This document shows, piece by piece, positions 1 to 12,383 of a stretch of DNA of 64,000 nucleotides. Origin of the DNA: Pseudomonadota bacterium (GTDB lineage Bacteria > Pseudomonadota > Gammaproteobacteria > Burkholderiales > Burkholderiaceae_C); assembly GCA_018241265.1 (NCBI GenBank), contig JAFEEF010000007.1, positions 34,693 through 98,692 of the forward strand, read 5' to 3'. Positions within the stretch are counted from its first letter, which is position 1. The number at the start of each line of letters is the position of its first letter. A program made the position numbers and the translations under genes. The notes under the pieces were generated by a model, which searched no databases, was not told the DNA's origin, and saw nothing but the letters and a program-made list of their open reading frames with translations.

Positions 1-1
1 C

Positions 2-70
2 GGCGACATCCCGAACTACACCGACCTGCAGCCGGTGATCCAGATCAGCGAGGTCGTGGTCGGGCACTGA
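2..70 (+). CDS. 3' end of an unidentified CDS
   Basis: An open frame runs in from the left edge and stops with TGA at 68-70, giving about 22 residues that end in ISEVVVGH. Codon use is GC-rich like the neighbours, so this is probably the C-terminus of a real gene. Too little is present to name the family. It is convergent with the kinase gene on the other strand, with only 15 bases between the two stop codons. Confidence 0.5.
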   Translation, partial: GDIPNYTDLQPVIQISEVVVGH

Positions 71-85
71 GCCCGACTGGCCCGC

Positions 86-1231
86 TCAAGGCATCGCCGC
101 GGGCCGGCGCGGCAGGCGCACCTGCAGGCAGGTGCGGTCGCCCGCGCCGGTATCCACGTGCACGCTGCCGGCGTGCGCCTCGACGATCTGCTTGACGATG
201 TAGAGACCGAGCCCCAGGCCTTCGGAGCGGTTCGAGCGGCGCTGTCCGCCGCGGAACGGGTCGAAGATGTGCGGCAGCACTTCCGGCGCGATCGCGCCGC
301 CGTTGCTCACTTCGAACCGCACCGTATCGGCGGCGCCGCCGTCGATGCCGATCTCGACCGGCAACGCGGGATTGCCGTGGTGCAGCGCGTTGCCGATGAG
401 GTTGGAGGCGACCTGCATCAGCCGGTCCTCGTCCCAGCAGCCGGTCAGGTCGCCGCGCTGCGTCAGCTCGATGGTGCGGTCCGGCTGCGCGGCACGGCGC
501 TCGCCGACCGCGCGCTCGACCAGCGCGCCGAGGTCGATGTCGCGCCGCGCCAAAGGGATGCCTTCGCCGACGCGCGCGCGCGCCAGGTCGAGCATGTCCT
601 CGATCATCCGGTTCATCCACTTGCCGCTGCCGGTGAGCCGGGCGGCGATGCGCTTGGAGACCTCGTCCGGCCGGTTCGCGAGCTGCTGCGCCGACATCAG
701 GATCGCCGCCAGCGGCCCGCGCAGGTCGTGGCCGAGCATCGCGGTGAACATCTCGTTGACGCGCAAGGTCTCGGTGCGCTCGGCCATCTCGCGCGCGAGC
801 TGCTGCTTCTGCCGGTGCATCTGCAGGAAGACCTCGACCTTGCTGCCGAGGATGTACGGATCGATGGGCTTGTAGAGGAAGTCGACCGCGCCGCTGCCGT
901 AGCCCTTGAACAGGCCATGCTGGTCGCGCTGGCCGGCGGTCACGAAGATGATGGGGACATGCCGCGTGCGCTCGGTACCGCGCATCAGCTCGGCGAGCTG
1001 GAAGCCGTCCATCTCGGGCATTTGCACGTCGACCAGCGCGAGCGCGACGTCGTGCACCAGCAGCAGCTCGAGCGCCTCGGTGCCCGAGCGGGCCTGCAGC
1101 AACTCGATGTCGTCGCGCCCGAGCAATGCCGACAGCGCGATCAGGTTCTCGACCCGATCGTCGACCAGCAGACACTTCACGCGCGCCTCGCCGCCGGCGG
1201 CCTGGGCGCGGGCCGCGGCGGGCCGCTCCAT
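86..1231 (-). CDS. Receiver-histidine kinase (REC-HisKA-HATPase)
   Basis: A 381-residue cytoplasmic signalling protein with an N-terminal receiver followed by a histidine kinase core. The receiver (about 18-135) has the acidic pair at D24/D25, phospho-acceptor D68 in VDVQMPEMDG and the conserved KP at 121-122. The kinase has an H-box GHDLRG with H168, N-box asparagines near 277-281 and a GLGLGL glycine box near 338-343. No membrane segment is visible. It is the last gene of an operon with the larger hybrid kinase, cheR and cheB. The ATG at 1231 lies 17 bases after the cheB stop; an upstream in-frame ATG at 1279 would overlap cheB. Neither start has a clear ribosome site, so the start is uncertain. 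This arrangement is common in proteobacterial stress or biofilm signalling clusters; the input signal cannot be read here. Confidence 0.85.
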   Translation of the reverse strand: MERPAAARAQAAGGEARVKCLLVDDRVENLIALSALLGRDDIELLQARSGTEALELLLVHDVALALVDVQMPEMDGFQLAELMRGTERTRHVPIIFVTAGQRDQHGLFKGYGSGAVDFLYKPIDPYILGSKVEVFLQMHRQKQQLAREMAERTETLRVNEMFTAMLGHDLRGPLAAILMSAQQLANRPDEVSKRIAARLTGSGKWMNRMIEDMLDLARARVGEGIPLARRDIDLGALVERAVGERRAAQPDRTIELTQRGDLTGCWDEDRLMQVASNLIGNALHHGNPALPVEIGIDGGAADTVRFEVSNGGAIAPEVLPHIFDPFRGGQRRSNRSEGLGLGLYIVKQIVEAHAGSVHVDTGAGDRTCLQVRLPRRPAAMP

Positions 1232-1248
1232 CGATCGGTTCAGATCGT

Positions 1249-1854
1249 TCAAGCCATGCCTCCACGAGGCCCCAAGCATCGCATGGCTTCGGCCAGTCGC
1301 GCGAGCGTCCACACATGGTCGACCGCGCCCCGCTCGAGGGCCGACGCCGGCATCAGCGATGCATAAGCCTCCTCGGGCTGCTGCACGACCGTCATGCCGC
1401 CGGCTCGTCGCACCGCGTCGAGCCCGGCCGCGCCGTCCTCGTTGCCGCCGGTGAGGATGATGCCGAGCAGGTGCTCGCGGTACACGTCGGCAGCGGATTC
1501 GAAAAGCACATCGATCGACGGGCGGCTGTAGTGGATCGGATCGTCGACCGACAGCGCAAGCCGCGGGCCGGCATCGACGAGCAGATGGTAGTCGGGCGGC
1601 GCGATGTAGACCGTGCCGGGGGCTATCGGCGTCTGGTCCTCGGCCTCGACGACGCGGACCGCGCACTTCGGCGCGAAGATGTCGACGAGCAGGCTCGGCC
1701 GGTCGCGCGGCAGGTGCAGCACGACGAACACCGGCAGCGCGAGGTCGCCCGGCAGCGCCGGCAGCAGCACGGACAGCGCCTCGACGCCGCCGGCCGACGC
1801 GCCCAGCACGATGGCGCCGACGCTCGAGCGCCAGGTCGCCGAGGCGGCCGTCAT
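1249..1854 (-). CDS. cheB: Stand-alone CheB methylesterase domain
   Basis: A 201-residue protein holding only the CheB catalytic domain, without the usual N-terminal receiver. The visible catalytic residues are S20 in GASAGG, H47 in VLHLPRD and D140 in GGNEDGAAG. Classical CheB removes methyl groups from (or deamidates) chemoreceptor glutamates. Lacking a receiver, this form is probably controlled by the adjacent receiver proteins. Its ATG overlaps the cheR stop (ATGA), which implies translational coupling. No MCP, CheA or CheW gene is present, so flagellar chemotaxis is not implied; a role in an alternative signalling cascade is inferred from the kinases on both sides. Confidence 0.88.
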   Translation of the reverse strand: MTAASATWRSSVGAIVLGASAGGVEALSVLLPALPGDLALPVFVVLHLPRDRPSLLVDIFAPKCAVRVVEAEDQTPIAPGTVYIAPPDYHLLVDAGPRLALSVDDPIHYSRPSIDVLFESAADVYREHLLGIILTGGNEDGAAGLDAVRRAGGMTVVQQPEEAYASLMPASALERGAVDHVWTLARLAEAMRCLGPRGGMA

Positions 1855-2678
1855 GCATCGCCCCGCTTCTGGAACAGCCGATCGGCCCGCACCACCTCGA
1901 CGAACGCGCCGGCATGGGCCGAAAAGCGCAGCGACTCCTTCGAGCCGAGTCCGAGGTAGCCCTTGCGCACCAGCGCTTCGCGGAACAGGCCGACCGCGCG
2001 GTCCTGCAGCGGCCGGTCGAAATAGATCAGCACGTTGCGGCACGACACCAGATGCACCTCGGCGAACACGCTGTCGGTGGCCAGGCTGTGGTCGGAGAAC
2101 ACGATGTGCTTGCGCAGCGACTTGTCGAGCGCGGCGCGCCCGTAGGCCGCAGTGTAGTAGTCGGCGAGCGAGACGCGGGCGCCGCTGCGCTGGTGGTTCG
2201 CGGTGAACGCCGCCATCCGGTCGAGCTCGTAGATGCCCGCCTCGGCCTTGCGCAGCGCCTCGGCGTTGATGTCGGTGGCGTAGATCAGCGTGCGGTCGAG
2301 CAGGCCCTCCTCGCGCAGCAGGATCGCAAGCGAATAGACCTCCTCGCCGGTGCTGCAGCCGGCGACCCAGACCTTGAGCGACGGATAGGTGCGCAGCAAT
2401 GGGCAGACCTCGCGCCGCAGCGACGCGAAATAGGCCGGGTCGCGGAACATCTCGCTGACCTGCACCGTCATGTAGTCGAGCAGCTGCGCGAAGACCGACG
2501 CATCGTGCAGCAGACGGTCCTGCAGCTGCGACAGGCTCGAGCAGTCGAAGCGGCCCATCGCCGCGGTCAGCCGGCGCTTCAGCGACGCCATCGCGTAGCC
2601 GCGGAAGTCGTAGTGGTACTTGAGGTAGACGGCTTCGATCAGCAGCCGCATCTCGATGTCGAAGGTGGAGCCCGGCAT
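1851..2678 (-). CDS. cheR: CheR-type protein-glutamate O-methyltransferase
   Basis: A 275-residue SAM-dependent methyltransferase. An all-alpha N-domain (about 1-75, with an Arg-rich LKRRL stretch) is followed by the catalytic domain. The SAM-binding loop reads VWVAGCSTGEEVYSLA, and later NVLIYFDRPLQ matches the CheR substrate and SAM pocket. The start at 2678 lies 10 bases after the stop of the upstream hybrid kinase, and its stop overlaps the cheB start. It would methylate glutamates on a partner protein, opposing CheB. The partner is probably one of the kinases of this operon, because no chemoreceptor gene is near. Confidence 0.9.
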   Translation of the reverse strand: MPGSTFDIEMRLLIEAVYLKYHYDFRGYAMASLKRRLTAAMGRFDCSSLSQLQDRLLHDASVFAQLLDYMTVQVSEMFRDPAYFASLRREVCPLLRTYPSLKVWVAGCSTGEEVYSLAILLREEGLLDRTLIYATDINAEALRKAEAGIYELDRMAAFTANHQRSGARVSLADYYTAAYGRAALDKSLRKHIVFSDHSLATDSVFAEVHLVSCRNVLIYFDRPLQDRAVGLFREALVRKGYLGLGSKESLRFSAHAGAFVEVVRADRLFQKRGDA

Positions 2679-2688
2679 CGTCCATCGC

Positions 2689-6219
<3,531 letters not shown>

Positions 6220-6414
6220 GACGATGCAAGAGACACGACGTTGCTCCTTGGTCTCAGGCGCTCGCGCGCAGGTTAGAAGGCCGTTGCAGATGGTCACAGA
6301 GGAAGAACACGCACGGGACTGTCGGACGATGCCTACACGCGCGCCGGCATGAGCGTGGCCCGGCCGCGCGGCCAGCCTTGCCGCAAGTCGTGCGGGCCGC
6401 GCCCCTGCGGCCTT
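6220..6414. promoter_or_regulatory. Divergent intergenic region, hybrid kinase / ligD
   Basis: About 195 bases separate the two divergent genes and must hold both promoters. I could not pick a convincing -35/-10 pair or operator. The region is slightly less GC-rich around 6275-6310 than the flanking coding sequence. Confidence 0.3.
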
Positions 6415-9048
6415 ATGCTGCGGGCCGTGCCACGCACCCCGTCGTCGTCCTCCGGCCGCCAGGCCGCGCGCGCCACCGCCGATGCGCTCGCTCCGTACCG
6501 CCGCAAGCGCGACTTCGAGCGCACGCCGGAGCCGCCCGGCGATGTCGCGGCGGCGGCCGAGCGGCTCGCCTACGTGATCCAGAAACATGCGGCGACGCGC
6601 CTGCACTACGACCTGCGCCTCGAGCTCGACGGCGTGATGCTGTCGTGGGCCGTGCCCAAGGGTCCGAGCTACGACCCGACCGAGCGCCGCATGGCGGTCC
6701 AGGTCGAGGACCATCCTGTCGCCTACAACACCTTCGAAGGCACGATCCCCAAGGGCCAGTACGGCGCCGGCAGCGTCATCGTGTGGGATCGCGGCACCTG
6801 GGAGCCGATCGGCGATCCGCACGCCGGCCTCGCCGAAGGCAAGCTGGTGTTCGCGCTGCACGGCCAGAAATTGCGCGGTGCCTGGGAACTGGTACGCATC
6901 GCCAAGCCCGGCGAACGGCAGATCCCCTGGCTGCTGTTCAAGAAGCGCGACGGCCGCGAGCGCTCGAAGAGCAGCTACGACGTCGTCAGCGCATTGCCCG
7001 ACAGCGTGGTCGCCAAGCCGGCCGCCACGCCCGACGCGGCGAAGGCCGAACCGGCCGATGCGCTCGCCGCCGCGGTACGCGCCCAGCCGCCGGCCAGGCT
7101 CGCGCCGCAGCTCGCGACGCTGAGCACCGGCCTGCCGCGTGGAGGCGACTGGATCTTCGAGATCAAGTTCGACGGCTACCGCCTGATGACGCGCTTCGAC
7201 GATGCCGGCAAGCCCCACCTGATCACGCGCGGCGGCCACGATTGGTCGGACAGGATGAAGGCGCTGCGCACCGAGCTCGCCGGGCTCGGCCTGCGCAATG
7301 CCTGGCTCGACGGCGAGATCGTCGTGCTCGGCGACGGCGGCACGCCCAACTTCGTGGCGCTGCAGAACGCCTTCGACCGCGGCGGCCGGTCCGACGCCAT
7401 CCTCTACTTCCTGTTCGACGTGCCGTTCTTCGAAGGCCACGACTTGCGTGCCGTGCCCTTGCGCGCGCGCCGCGCGCTGCTGCGGCGCTGGCTCGAAGCC
7501 AAGACGCTCGAACGGATCCGCTACAGCGCCGACTTCGACGCCGACCCCGACCACATCCTGCAATCGGCCGCGCGCATGCGGCTCGAAGGCATCATCGCCA
7601 AGCGGGCCGACGCGCCGTACGTGTCGGCGCGCACCGAGACCTGGCTGAAGCTGAAGTGCCGGCAGCGCCAGGAGTTCGTCGTCGCCGGCTACACCGACCG
7701 TGGCGACGCGCCGTCCGCGGCCGAGATCGGCAGCCTGGTGCTCGGCGTGCACGACGCTGCAGGGCGGCTGGTGCCGGTCGGCAACGTCGGCGCCGGTTGG
7801 GACTCGGCCACCGCCGCCGATCTGAAGCGGCAGCTCTTGCCGCTCGCTCGCAAGACGTCGCCGTTCCCGGCCGATCTGCCGCTGCACAAGAGCCGCTGGT
7901 CGAAGCGATCCACCGGTACCGAGCGCTGGGTCGAGCCGCGCCTCGTCGCCGAGGTGAGCTTTGCCGACTGGACACCCGACAACCAGATCCGCCATGCGGT
8001 CTTCGAGGGCCTGCGCGCCGACAAGGCAGCGCGCGAAGTCGTGCGCGAAAGCGCTCTCGCGCCGCGCGATGCGGTTCCGCTGCGCTCGGCGGCGACCGCG
8101 ACCACGGTGTCGCATCCCGAGCGCGTGATCGATCCGGGCAGCGGGCTCACGAAGCTGGACCTGGTGCGCTACTACGAGAGCGTTGCCGACTGGATGCTGC
8201 CGCACCTTGCCGGCCGGCCGTGCTCGCTGGTGCGCGGCCCGAACGGCATCGGCGGGACGCTGTTCTTTCAGAAGCATGCCGAGACGCTGGCGATCCCCGA
8301 GCTGAAGCAGCTCGATCCGCGTCTGTGGCCCGGACACGAGCCGTTGATCGAGGTGTCGACCGCGCGCGCGCTGGCCGGCGCGGCGCAGATGAACGTGATC
8401 GAGTTCCACACCTGGAACGCGCACGCCGATCGCATCGGCAAGCCCGACCGCATGGTGTTCGACATCGACCCCGGCGCAGGCGTCGCCTGGCAGCAGGTGC
8501 AGGAGGCGGCCGCGCTGCTGCGCTCGTTCCTGCGCGATCTCGGCCTCGAATCGTGGCTCAAGACCAGCGGCGGCAAGGGCCTGCACGTCGTCGTGCCGAT
8601 CGCGCCGCGTCACGACTGGGATACCGTCAAGGGCTACACGCAGGCGGTCGTCGAGCACGTCGCGCGCGTCGTGCCGAGCCGCTTCGTCGCCAGGAGCGGC
8701 GCGAGCAATCGCGTCGGCAAGATCTACGTCGACTACCTGCGCAACAGCCATGGCGCGACGACGGCGGCGGCCTATTCGGCGCGTGCGCGTCCGGGGTTGG
8801 GCGTCTCGATGCCGGTGGCCTGGGACGTGCTCGATACGCTCAAGAGCGGCGCGCAATGGACCATCGCGACGGCGCGCGAGCATCTGTCGTTCGCGACCGA
8901 GGATCCATGGAAGGACTACTGGACTTCGGGTCAGTCGCTGACCGAGCCGTTCAAGCGGCTGGGGTACAAGGCGCCGCGGACGCAGCCGCCCGCCAGCCGC
9001 AAGCGACCCATCAGCCGCGCCTCAGGTGCCAAGCCTTCGGCCGCGTGA
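6415..9048 (+). CDS. ligD: ATP-dependent DNA ligase D (PE-LIG-POL)
   Basis: An 877-residue bacterial non-homologous end-joining enzyme with three domains. The N-terminal 3'-phosphoesterase has HYDLRLE with H64 and D66. The central ATP-dependent ligase has the motif EIKFDGYR, where K251 is the adenylated lysine. The C-terminal primase-polymerase has the metal-binding pair D683 and D685 in DIDPG. It repairs double-strand breaks together with Ku. No ku gene lies in the window, so the partner must be elsewhere. The start at 6415 puts the conserved YRRKRDFERTPEP region near residue 30; an in-frame ATG at 6349 would add 22 unconserved residues. The 3' end overlaps the convergent aldehyde dehydrogenase gene by 38 bases. 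Confidence 0.93.
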   Translation: MLRAVPRTPSSSSGRQAARATADALAPYRRKRDFERTPEPPGDVAAAAERLAYVIQKHAATRLHYDLRLELDGVMLSWAVPKGPSYDPTERRMAVQVEDHPVAYNTFEGTIPKGQYGAGSVIVWDRGTWEPIGDPHAGLAEGKLVFALHGQKLRGAWELVRIAKPGERQIPWLLFKKRDGRERSKSSYDVVSALPDSVVAKPAATPDAAKAEPADALAAAVRAQPPARLAPQLATLSTGLPRGGDWIFEIKFDGYRLMTRFDDAGKPHLITRGGHDWSDRMKALRTELAGLGLRNAWLDGEIVVLGDGGTPNFVALQNAFDRGGRSDAILYFLFDVPFFEGHDLRAVPLRARRALLRRWLEAKTLERIRYSADFDADPDHILQSAARMRLEGIIAKRADAPYVSARTETWLKLKCRQRQEFVVAGYTDRGDAPSAAEIGSLVLGVHDAAGRLVPVGNVGAGWDSATAADLKRQLLPLARKTSPFPADLPLHKSRWSKRSTGTERWVEPRLVAEVSFADWTPDNQIRHAVFEGLRADKAAREVVRESALAPRDAVPLRSAATATTVSHPERVIDPGSGLTKLDLVRYYESVADWMLPHLAGRPCSLVRGPNGIGGTLFFQKHAETLAIPELKQLDPRLWPGHEPLIEVSTARALAGAAQMNVIEFHTWNAHADRIGKPDRMVFDIDPGAGVAWQQVQEAAALLRSFLRDLGLESWLKTSGGKGLHVVVPIAPRHDWDTVKGYTQAVVEHVARVVPSRFVARSGASNRVGKIYVDYLRNSHGATTAAAYSARARPGLGVSMPVAWDVLDTLKSGAQWTIATAREHLSFATEDPWKDYWTSGQSLTEPFKRLGYKAPRTQPPASRKRPISRASGAKPSAA

Positions 9049-10387
9049 ACGCCTGTATGCCATAGGTCGACAGCGTCAACCCGACACCCGAGTCCTTGAC
9101 CCCCGACCACGGCAGCCGCGGGCTCACGCGGTCGCAGCAGTTCCAGTACGCGCTGCCCGCCCGCACCTGGCCGAGCAGCGCACGGGCCCGCGCCGCGTCG
9201 GCGGTGTAGACGCCCGCCGTCAGGCCATAGGACGTGTCGTTCATCAGCGCCAGCGCCTCGGCATCGCCGCCCACCTTCTGGATGCCGATCACCGGCCCGA
9301 AGCTTTCGTCGCGCATCAGCAGCATCGTGTGGTCGACGCCGGTACACACGGTCGGCTCGAACCAGTTGCCGGGACGGTCGAGCCGATGCCCGCCGGTGCG
9401 CAGCACGGCGCCCTTGGCCAGCGCATCGGCGACCTGCGCTTCGAGCACCGCGAGCTGCGGCGCGCGCGCGATCGGGCCGATGTAGGTCGCCTCGTCCATC
9501 GGATCGCCAACCACGAAGCCGCGCACGGTCTCGAGGAAGGCGTCGACGAAGGCCTCGTGCACGCGCTCGTGCACGTAGATGCGCTCGACCGAGCAGCAGC
9601 TCTGGCCGGTGTTGTACATCGCGCCGTCGGCAAGCGACGCGGCAGCGTTGCGGATGCCGGCCGCGTCGAGGTCGTCGCAGACGTAGCTCGGATCCTTGCC
9701 GCCGAGCTCGAGCTGCAGGCGCACGAGGCGCGGTCCGCAGGCCGCGGCGATCTTCTTGCCGGTCGCCACCGACCCGGTGAAGTAGACGCCATCGACCGGT
9801 TGCTCCAGCAGCGCGGCGCCGACCGCACCGGCGCCGACGAGCGTCTGGAACACGTCTATGGGTACGCCCGCGCCATGCAGCAGCCGGGCGATGCGCAGGC
9901 CGGTCTGCGACGCGATCTCGGACGGCTTGTAGAGCACCGCATTGCCCGCGAGCAGCGCCGGCGCGAACACGTTCGCCCCGACGAAGTACGGGTAGTTCCA
10001 GGCCGAGATGTTCGCGACGACGCCGAGCGGCTCGTGCGTGATCTCTTCGCGCATGCCGGCGTCGTCGAACACCGTTTCGGTCGCGAGCGCGCGCTCGGTG
10101 GCATCGAGGAAGAAGTCGAGGCGCGGCAGGAGACCGGCGAGTTCGTTGCGCGACTGGCGGATCGGCTTGCCGACCTCGTGTGTGAGCGTCGCCGCGAGCG
10201 TCTCGGTCTCGGCGACGATCGCATCGCGGAAGCGCCGCAGGACGGCGAGCCGCTCGGCCAGCGGCCGCGCCGCCCATGCCGGCTGCGCATGGCGCGCCGT
10301 CGCATGGCCGGTAGCGACATCGGCTGCGCTGGTTTCAGGCAGTTCGCGAATCGGACGGCCGTCGGCGGGATTGACGATGGTCAGCAT
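9011..10387 (-). CDS. NAD(P)-dependent aldehyde dehydrogenase of the gamma-glutamyl operon
   Basis: A 458-residue aldehyde dehydrogenase. Visible catalytic parts are the glycine motif FTGSVATG (203-210), general base E228 in LELGGKDP, nucleophile C264 in GQSCC, and ESFGPV near the C-terminus. It is the last gene of a minus-strand operon with a glutamine-synthetase-like ligase, an iron alcohol dehydrogenase and a class I amidotransferase. By analogy with the Puu pathway it would oxidise a gamma-glutamyl-amino-aldehyde to the acid before the amidotransferase releases glutamate. The exact substrate is not determined; a PuuC-like role is an inference from neighbours. Confidence 0.82.
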   Translation of the reverse strand: MLTIVNPADGRPIRELPETSAADVATGHATARHAQPAWAARPLAERLAVLRRFRDAIVAETETLAATLTHEVGKPIRQSRNELAGLLPRLDFFLDATERALATETVFDDAGMREEITHEPLGVVANISAWNYPYFVGANVFAPALLAGNAVLYKPSEIASQTGLRIARLLHGAGVPIDVFQTLVGAGAVGAALLEQPVDGVYFTGSVATGKKIAAACGPRLVRLQLELGGKDPSYVCDDLDAAGIRNAAASLADGAMYNTGQSCCSVERIYVHERVHEAFVDAFLETVRGFVVGDPMDEATYIGPIARAPQLAVLEAQVADALAKGAVLRTGGHRLDRPGNWFEPTVCTGVDHTMLLMRDESFGPVIGIQKVGGDAEALALMNDTSYGLTAGVYTADAARARALLGQVRAGSAYWNCCDRVSPRLPWSGVKDSGVGLTLSTYGIQAFTRPKAWHLRRG

Positions 10388-10403
10388 GGTTGGTCTGGCA
10401 GCC

Positions 10404-11204
10404 CTAGGCACCGCGCCGCGTGCGCGCGGCATCGAGGAAGTCGGCCAGGATCGGGTGCCCGTCGAGCTGCGCCGTGTCGAGCGCATTGAGCGCCAGGAAC
10501 TCCGGATGCCACTGCATCCCGAACACATAGCTCGCGCCGCGCCAGCGGATCGCCTCGACGATGCCGTCCGGCACGCCGAGCGCTTCGACCACGAGCTCGC
10601 GGCCGAGGTCCTTCACGGCCTGGTGATGGATCGAATTGACCATCGCCTGCGTCTTGCTCGGGAAGAGCTGCGCGAGCCGCGTTCCCTTCACCAGGTTGAC
10701 CTGATGGAGCTGACGCTCGTAGGCCTCGGTGTCGCGATGCGCAATCGCATCCGGCACCTGCATCGAGATGTCCTGGAACAGCGTGCCGCCGAACGCCACG
10801 TTGATGAGCTGGCAGCCGCGGCAGATGCCGAGGATGGGCTTGCCCGCGGCGACGAAGGCATTGAACAGATCGATCTCGTAGCGGTCGCGCACGCGGTCGC
10901 CGGCCCAGTCGGCCTGCAGCGGCTTCTCGCCGTAGGTCTCGGGCGCGATGTCGGCGCCGCCCTGCAGCACGAGGCCATCGAGGTGCTCGGCATAAGCCGC
11001 CAGGCTCATCTCGCTGCGCTGGATCAGGCCCTCGCCTTCGATCGCCGGGATCATCAGCGCCAGCACGTCCTTCGACAGCACCCAGTGCGCGACCGACTGC
11101 TCGAGGTAGTGCAGCGTCTTCGTGTAGACGCCGCCGAGGCCGAGCACCGGGCCGACCGGATGGTGGATGCGGGCGGAGATGCCGATCAGCAGCGGCTTGC
11201 CCAT
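10404..11204 (-). CDS. Class I glutamine amidotransferase / gamma-glutamyl hydrolase (PuuD-like)
   Basis: A 266-residue GATase1-like hydrolase of peptidase family C26. The triad is clear: C128 in ILGICRGCQ, H233 and E235 in MQWHPEF. Members next to a gamma-glutamyl ligase, like PuuD, cleave gamma-glutamyl amides to release glutamate. The ATG at 11204 lies 2 bases after the stop of the alcohol dehydrogenase, and 16 bases separate its stop from the next start, so it is inside an operon. The second half of the PuuD family shows the same spacing of Cys, His and Glu. The substrate is inferred from context. Confidence 0.85.
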   Translation of the reverse strand: MGKPLLIGISARIHHPVGPVLGLGGVYTKTLHYLEQSVAHWVLSKDVLALMIPAIEGEGLIQRSEMSLAAYAEHLDGLVLQGGADIAPETYGEKPLQADWAGDRVRDRYEIDLFNAFVAAGKPILGICRGCQLINVAFGGTLFQDISMQVPDAIAHRDTEAYERQLHQVNLVKGTRLAQLFPSKTQAMVNSIHHQAVKDLGRELVVEALGVPDGIVEAIRWRGASYVFGMQWHPEFLALNALDTAQLDGHPILADFLDAARTRRGA

Positions 11205-11206
11205 GG

Positions 11207-12349
11207 TCAGTACGCTTCGACGAAGAAGCGCTCGAAGTCGGCGCGCTCGCAGCGCCGCGGATTGGTCTGGTGACAGATGTCGGCCAGCGCGATCTCGACC
11301 AGCCGGTCGAAGTGCTCGCGCTTCACGCCCGCGCCGGCCAGCGACCCCTCGATGCCTATCGTGTGCTTGAGGTGCGCGAGCCACGGCACGAAGGCGGTCG
11401 CCGAGCCCGCGCCGACCACGTGCGCCAGCTCGACGAACTTCTGCGGCACCGCCTCGAGGTTGAAGTTGAGCACCGGCTCGATCATCAGCGCGTTGGCCAG
11501 GCCGTGGTGCAGGTTGCACACCGTGCCGAGCGCATGCGCGCACGAGTGCACCGCGCCCAGGTCCTTCTGGAAGGCGATGGCGCCCATCATCGACGCCATC
11601 ATCATGTCGCCGCGCGCCTGCAGATCGCCCGGCTCGTGCACCGCGCGGTGCAGCGCGCGCGCCGCGATGCGCGTGCCTTCGAGCGCGATGCCGTCGCACA
11701 GCGGATGGTAGGCCGGCGACAGGTAGCTTTCGATGTTGTGCGTGAGCGCGTCCATGCCGGTCGCCGCGGTGATCGCGGGCGGCAGCCCGACCGTCAGTTC
11801 CGGGTCGGCGTAGACGACGCGCGCCAGGATCTTCGGCGAGAAGATCACGCGCTTGATGTGGCTCTCTTCCTCGCTGATCACGCTGCTGCGGCCGACCTCG
11901 CTGCCGGTGCCCGAGGTGGTCGGCAGCGCGATGAAGTACGGCACGTCGTCGCCGATCGCGCGGACCTGCGGATGGTCCCAGACGTACTCCATCACGTCGC
12001 CGCCCTGCGCCGCGACGACGCCGACGACCTTGGCGACGTCGAGCGCCGCGCCGCCGCCGATGCCGATGACGCAGTCGGCGCCATGCGCTCGATACGCCGC
12101 CGCGCCGCCCATCGCCTGGCTCGCGGTCGGGTTGCCGAAGACGCCGTCGTAGACTGCGGCAGCGAGGCCCGCGGCTTCCAGCTCGGCGACGAGATCGCCG
12201 ATCAGCGGCAACGCCGCCAGCGCGCGGTCGGTGACGACGAGCGGCCGCTTCAGGCCCTGCTCGCGCAGGTGCGCGCCGGCCAGATGGCGTGCGCCCGCAC
12301 CGAAGTGGATCGTGGTCGGGAACGAGAAGCGCGTGATCGCGTTCGTCAT
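11207..12349 (-). CDS. Iron-containing (group III) alcohol dehydrogenase
   Basis: A 380-residue Fe-ADH family dehydrogenase. Cofactor binding is seen in GIGGGAALD (97-104) and PTTSGTGSE (143-151). The metal ligands fit the family spacing: D200, H204, H268 and H282. It would oxidise an alcohol to an aldehyde, or the reverse. Placed between a gamma-glutamyl ligase and an aldehyde dehydrogenase, it suggests that the substrate of the operon is an amino-alcohol, oxidised as its gamma-glutamyl amide. In the Puu putrescine pathway that step is done by an amine oxidase, which is absent here. Confidence 0.87.
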   Translation of the reverse strand: MTNAITRFSFPTTIHFGAGARHLAGAHLREQGLKRPLVVTDRALAALPLIGDLVAELEAAGLAAAVYDGVFGNPTASQAMGGAAAYRAHGADCVIGIGGGAALDVAKVVGVVAAQGGDVMEYVWDHPQVRAIGDDVPYFIALPTTSGTGSEVGRSSVISEEESHIKRVIFSPKILARVVYADPELTVGLPPAITAATGMDALTHNIESYLSPAYHPLCDGIALEGTRIAARALHRAVHEPGDLQARGDMMMASMMGAIAFQKDLGAVHSCAHALGTVCNLHHGLANALMIEPVLNFNLEAVPQKFVELAHVVGAGSATAFVPWLAHLKHTIGIEGSLAGAGVKREHFDRLVEIALADICHQTNPRRCERADFERFFVEAY

Positions 12350-12383
12350 GCAGGTCGCCTCGGCTTGCTGGGCACGGCCGCCA

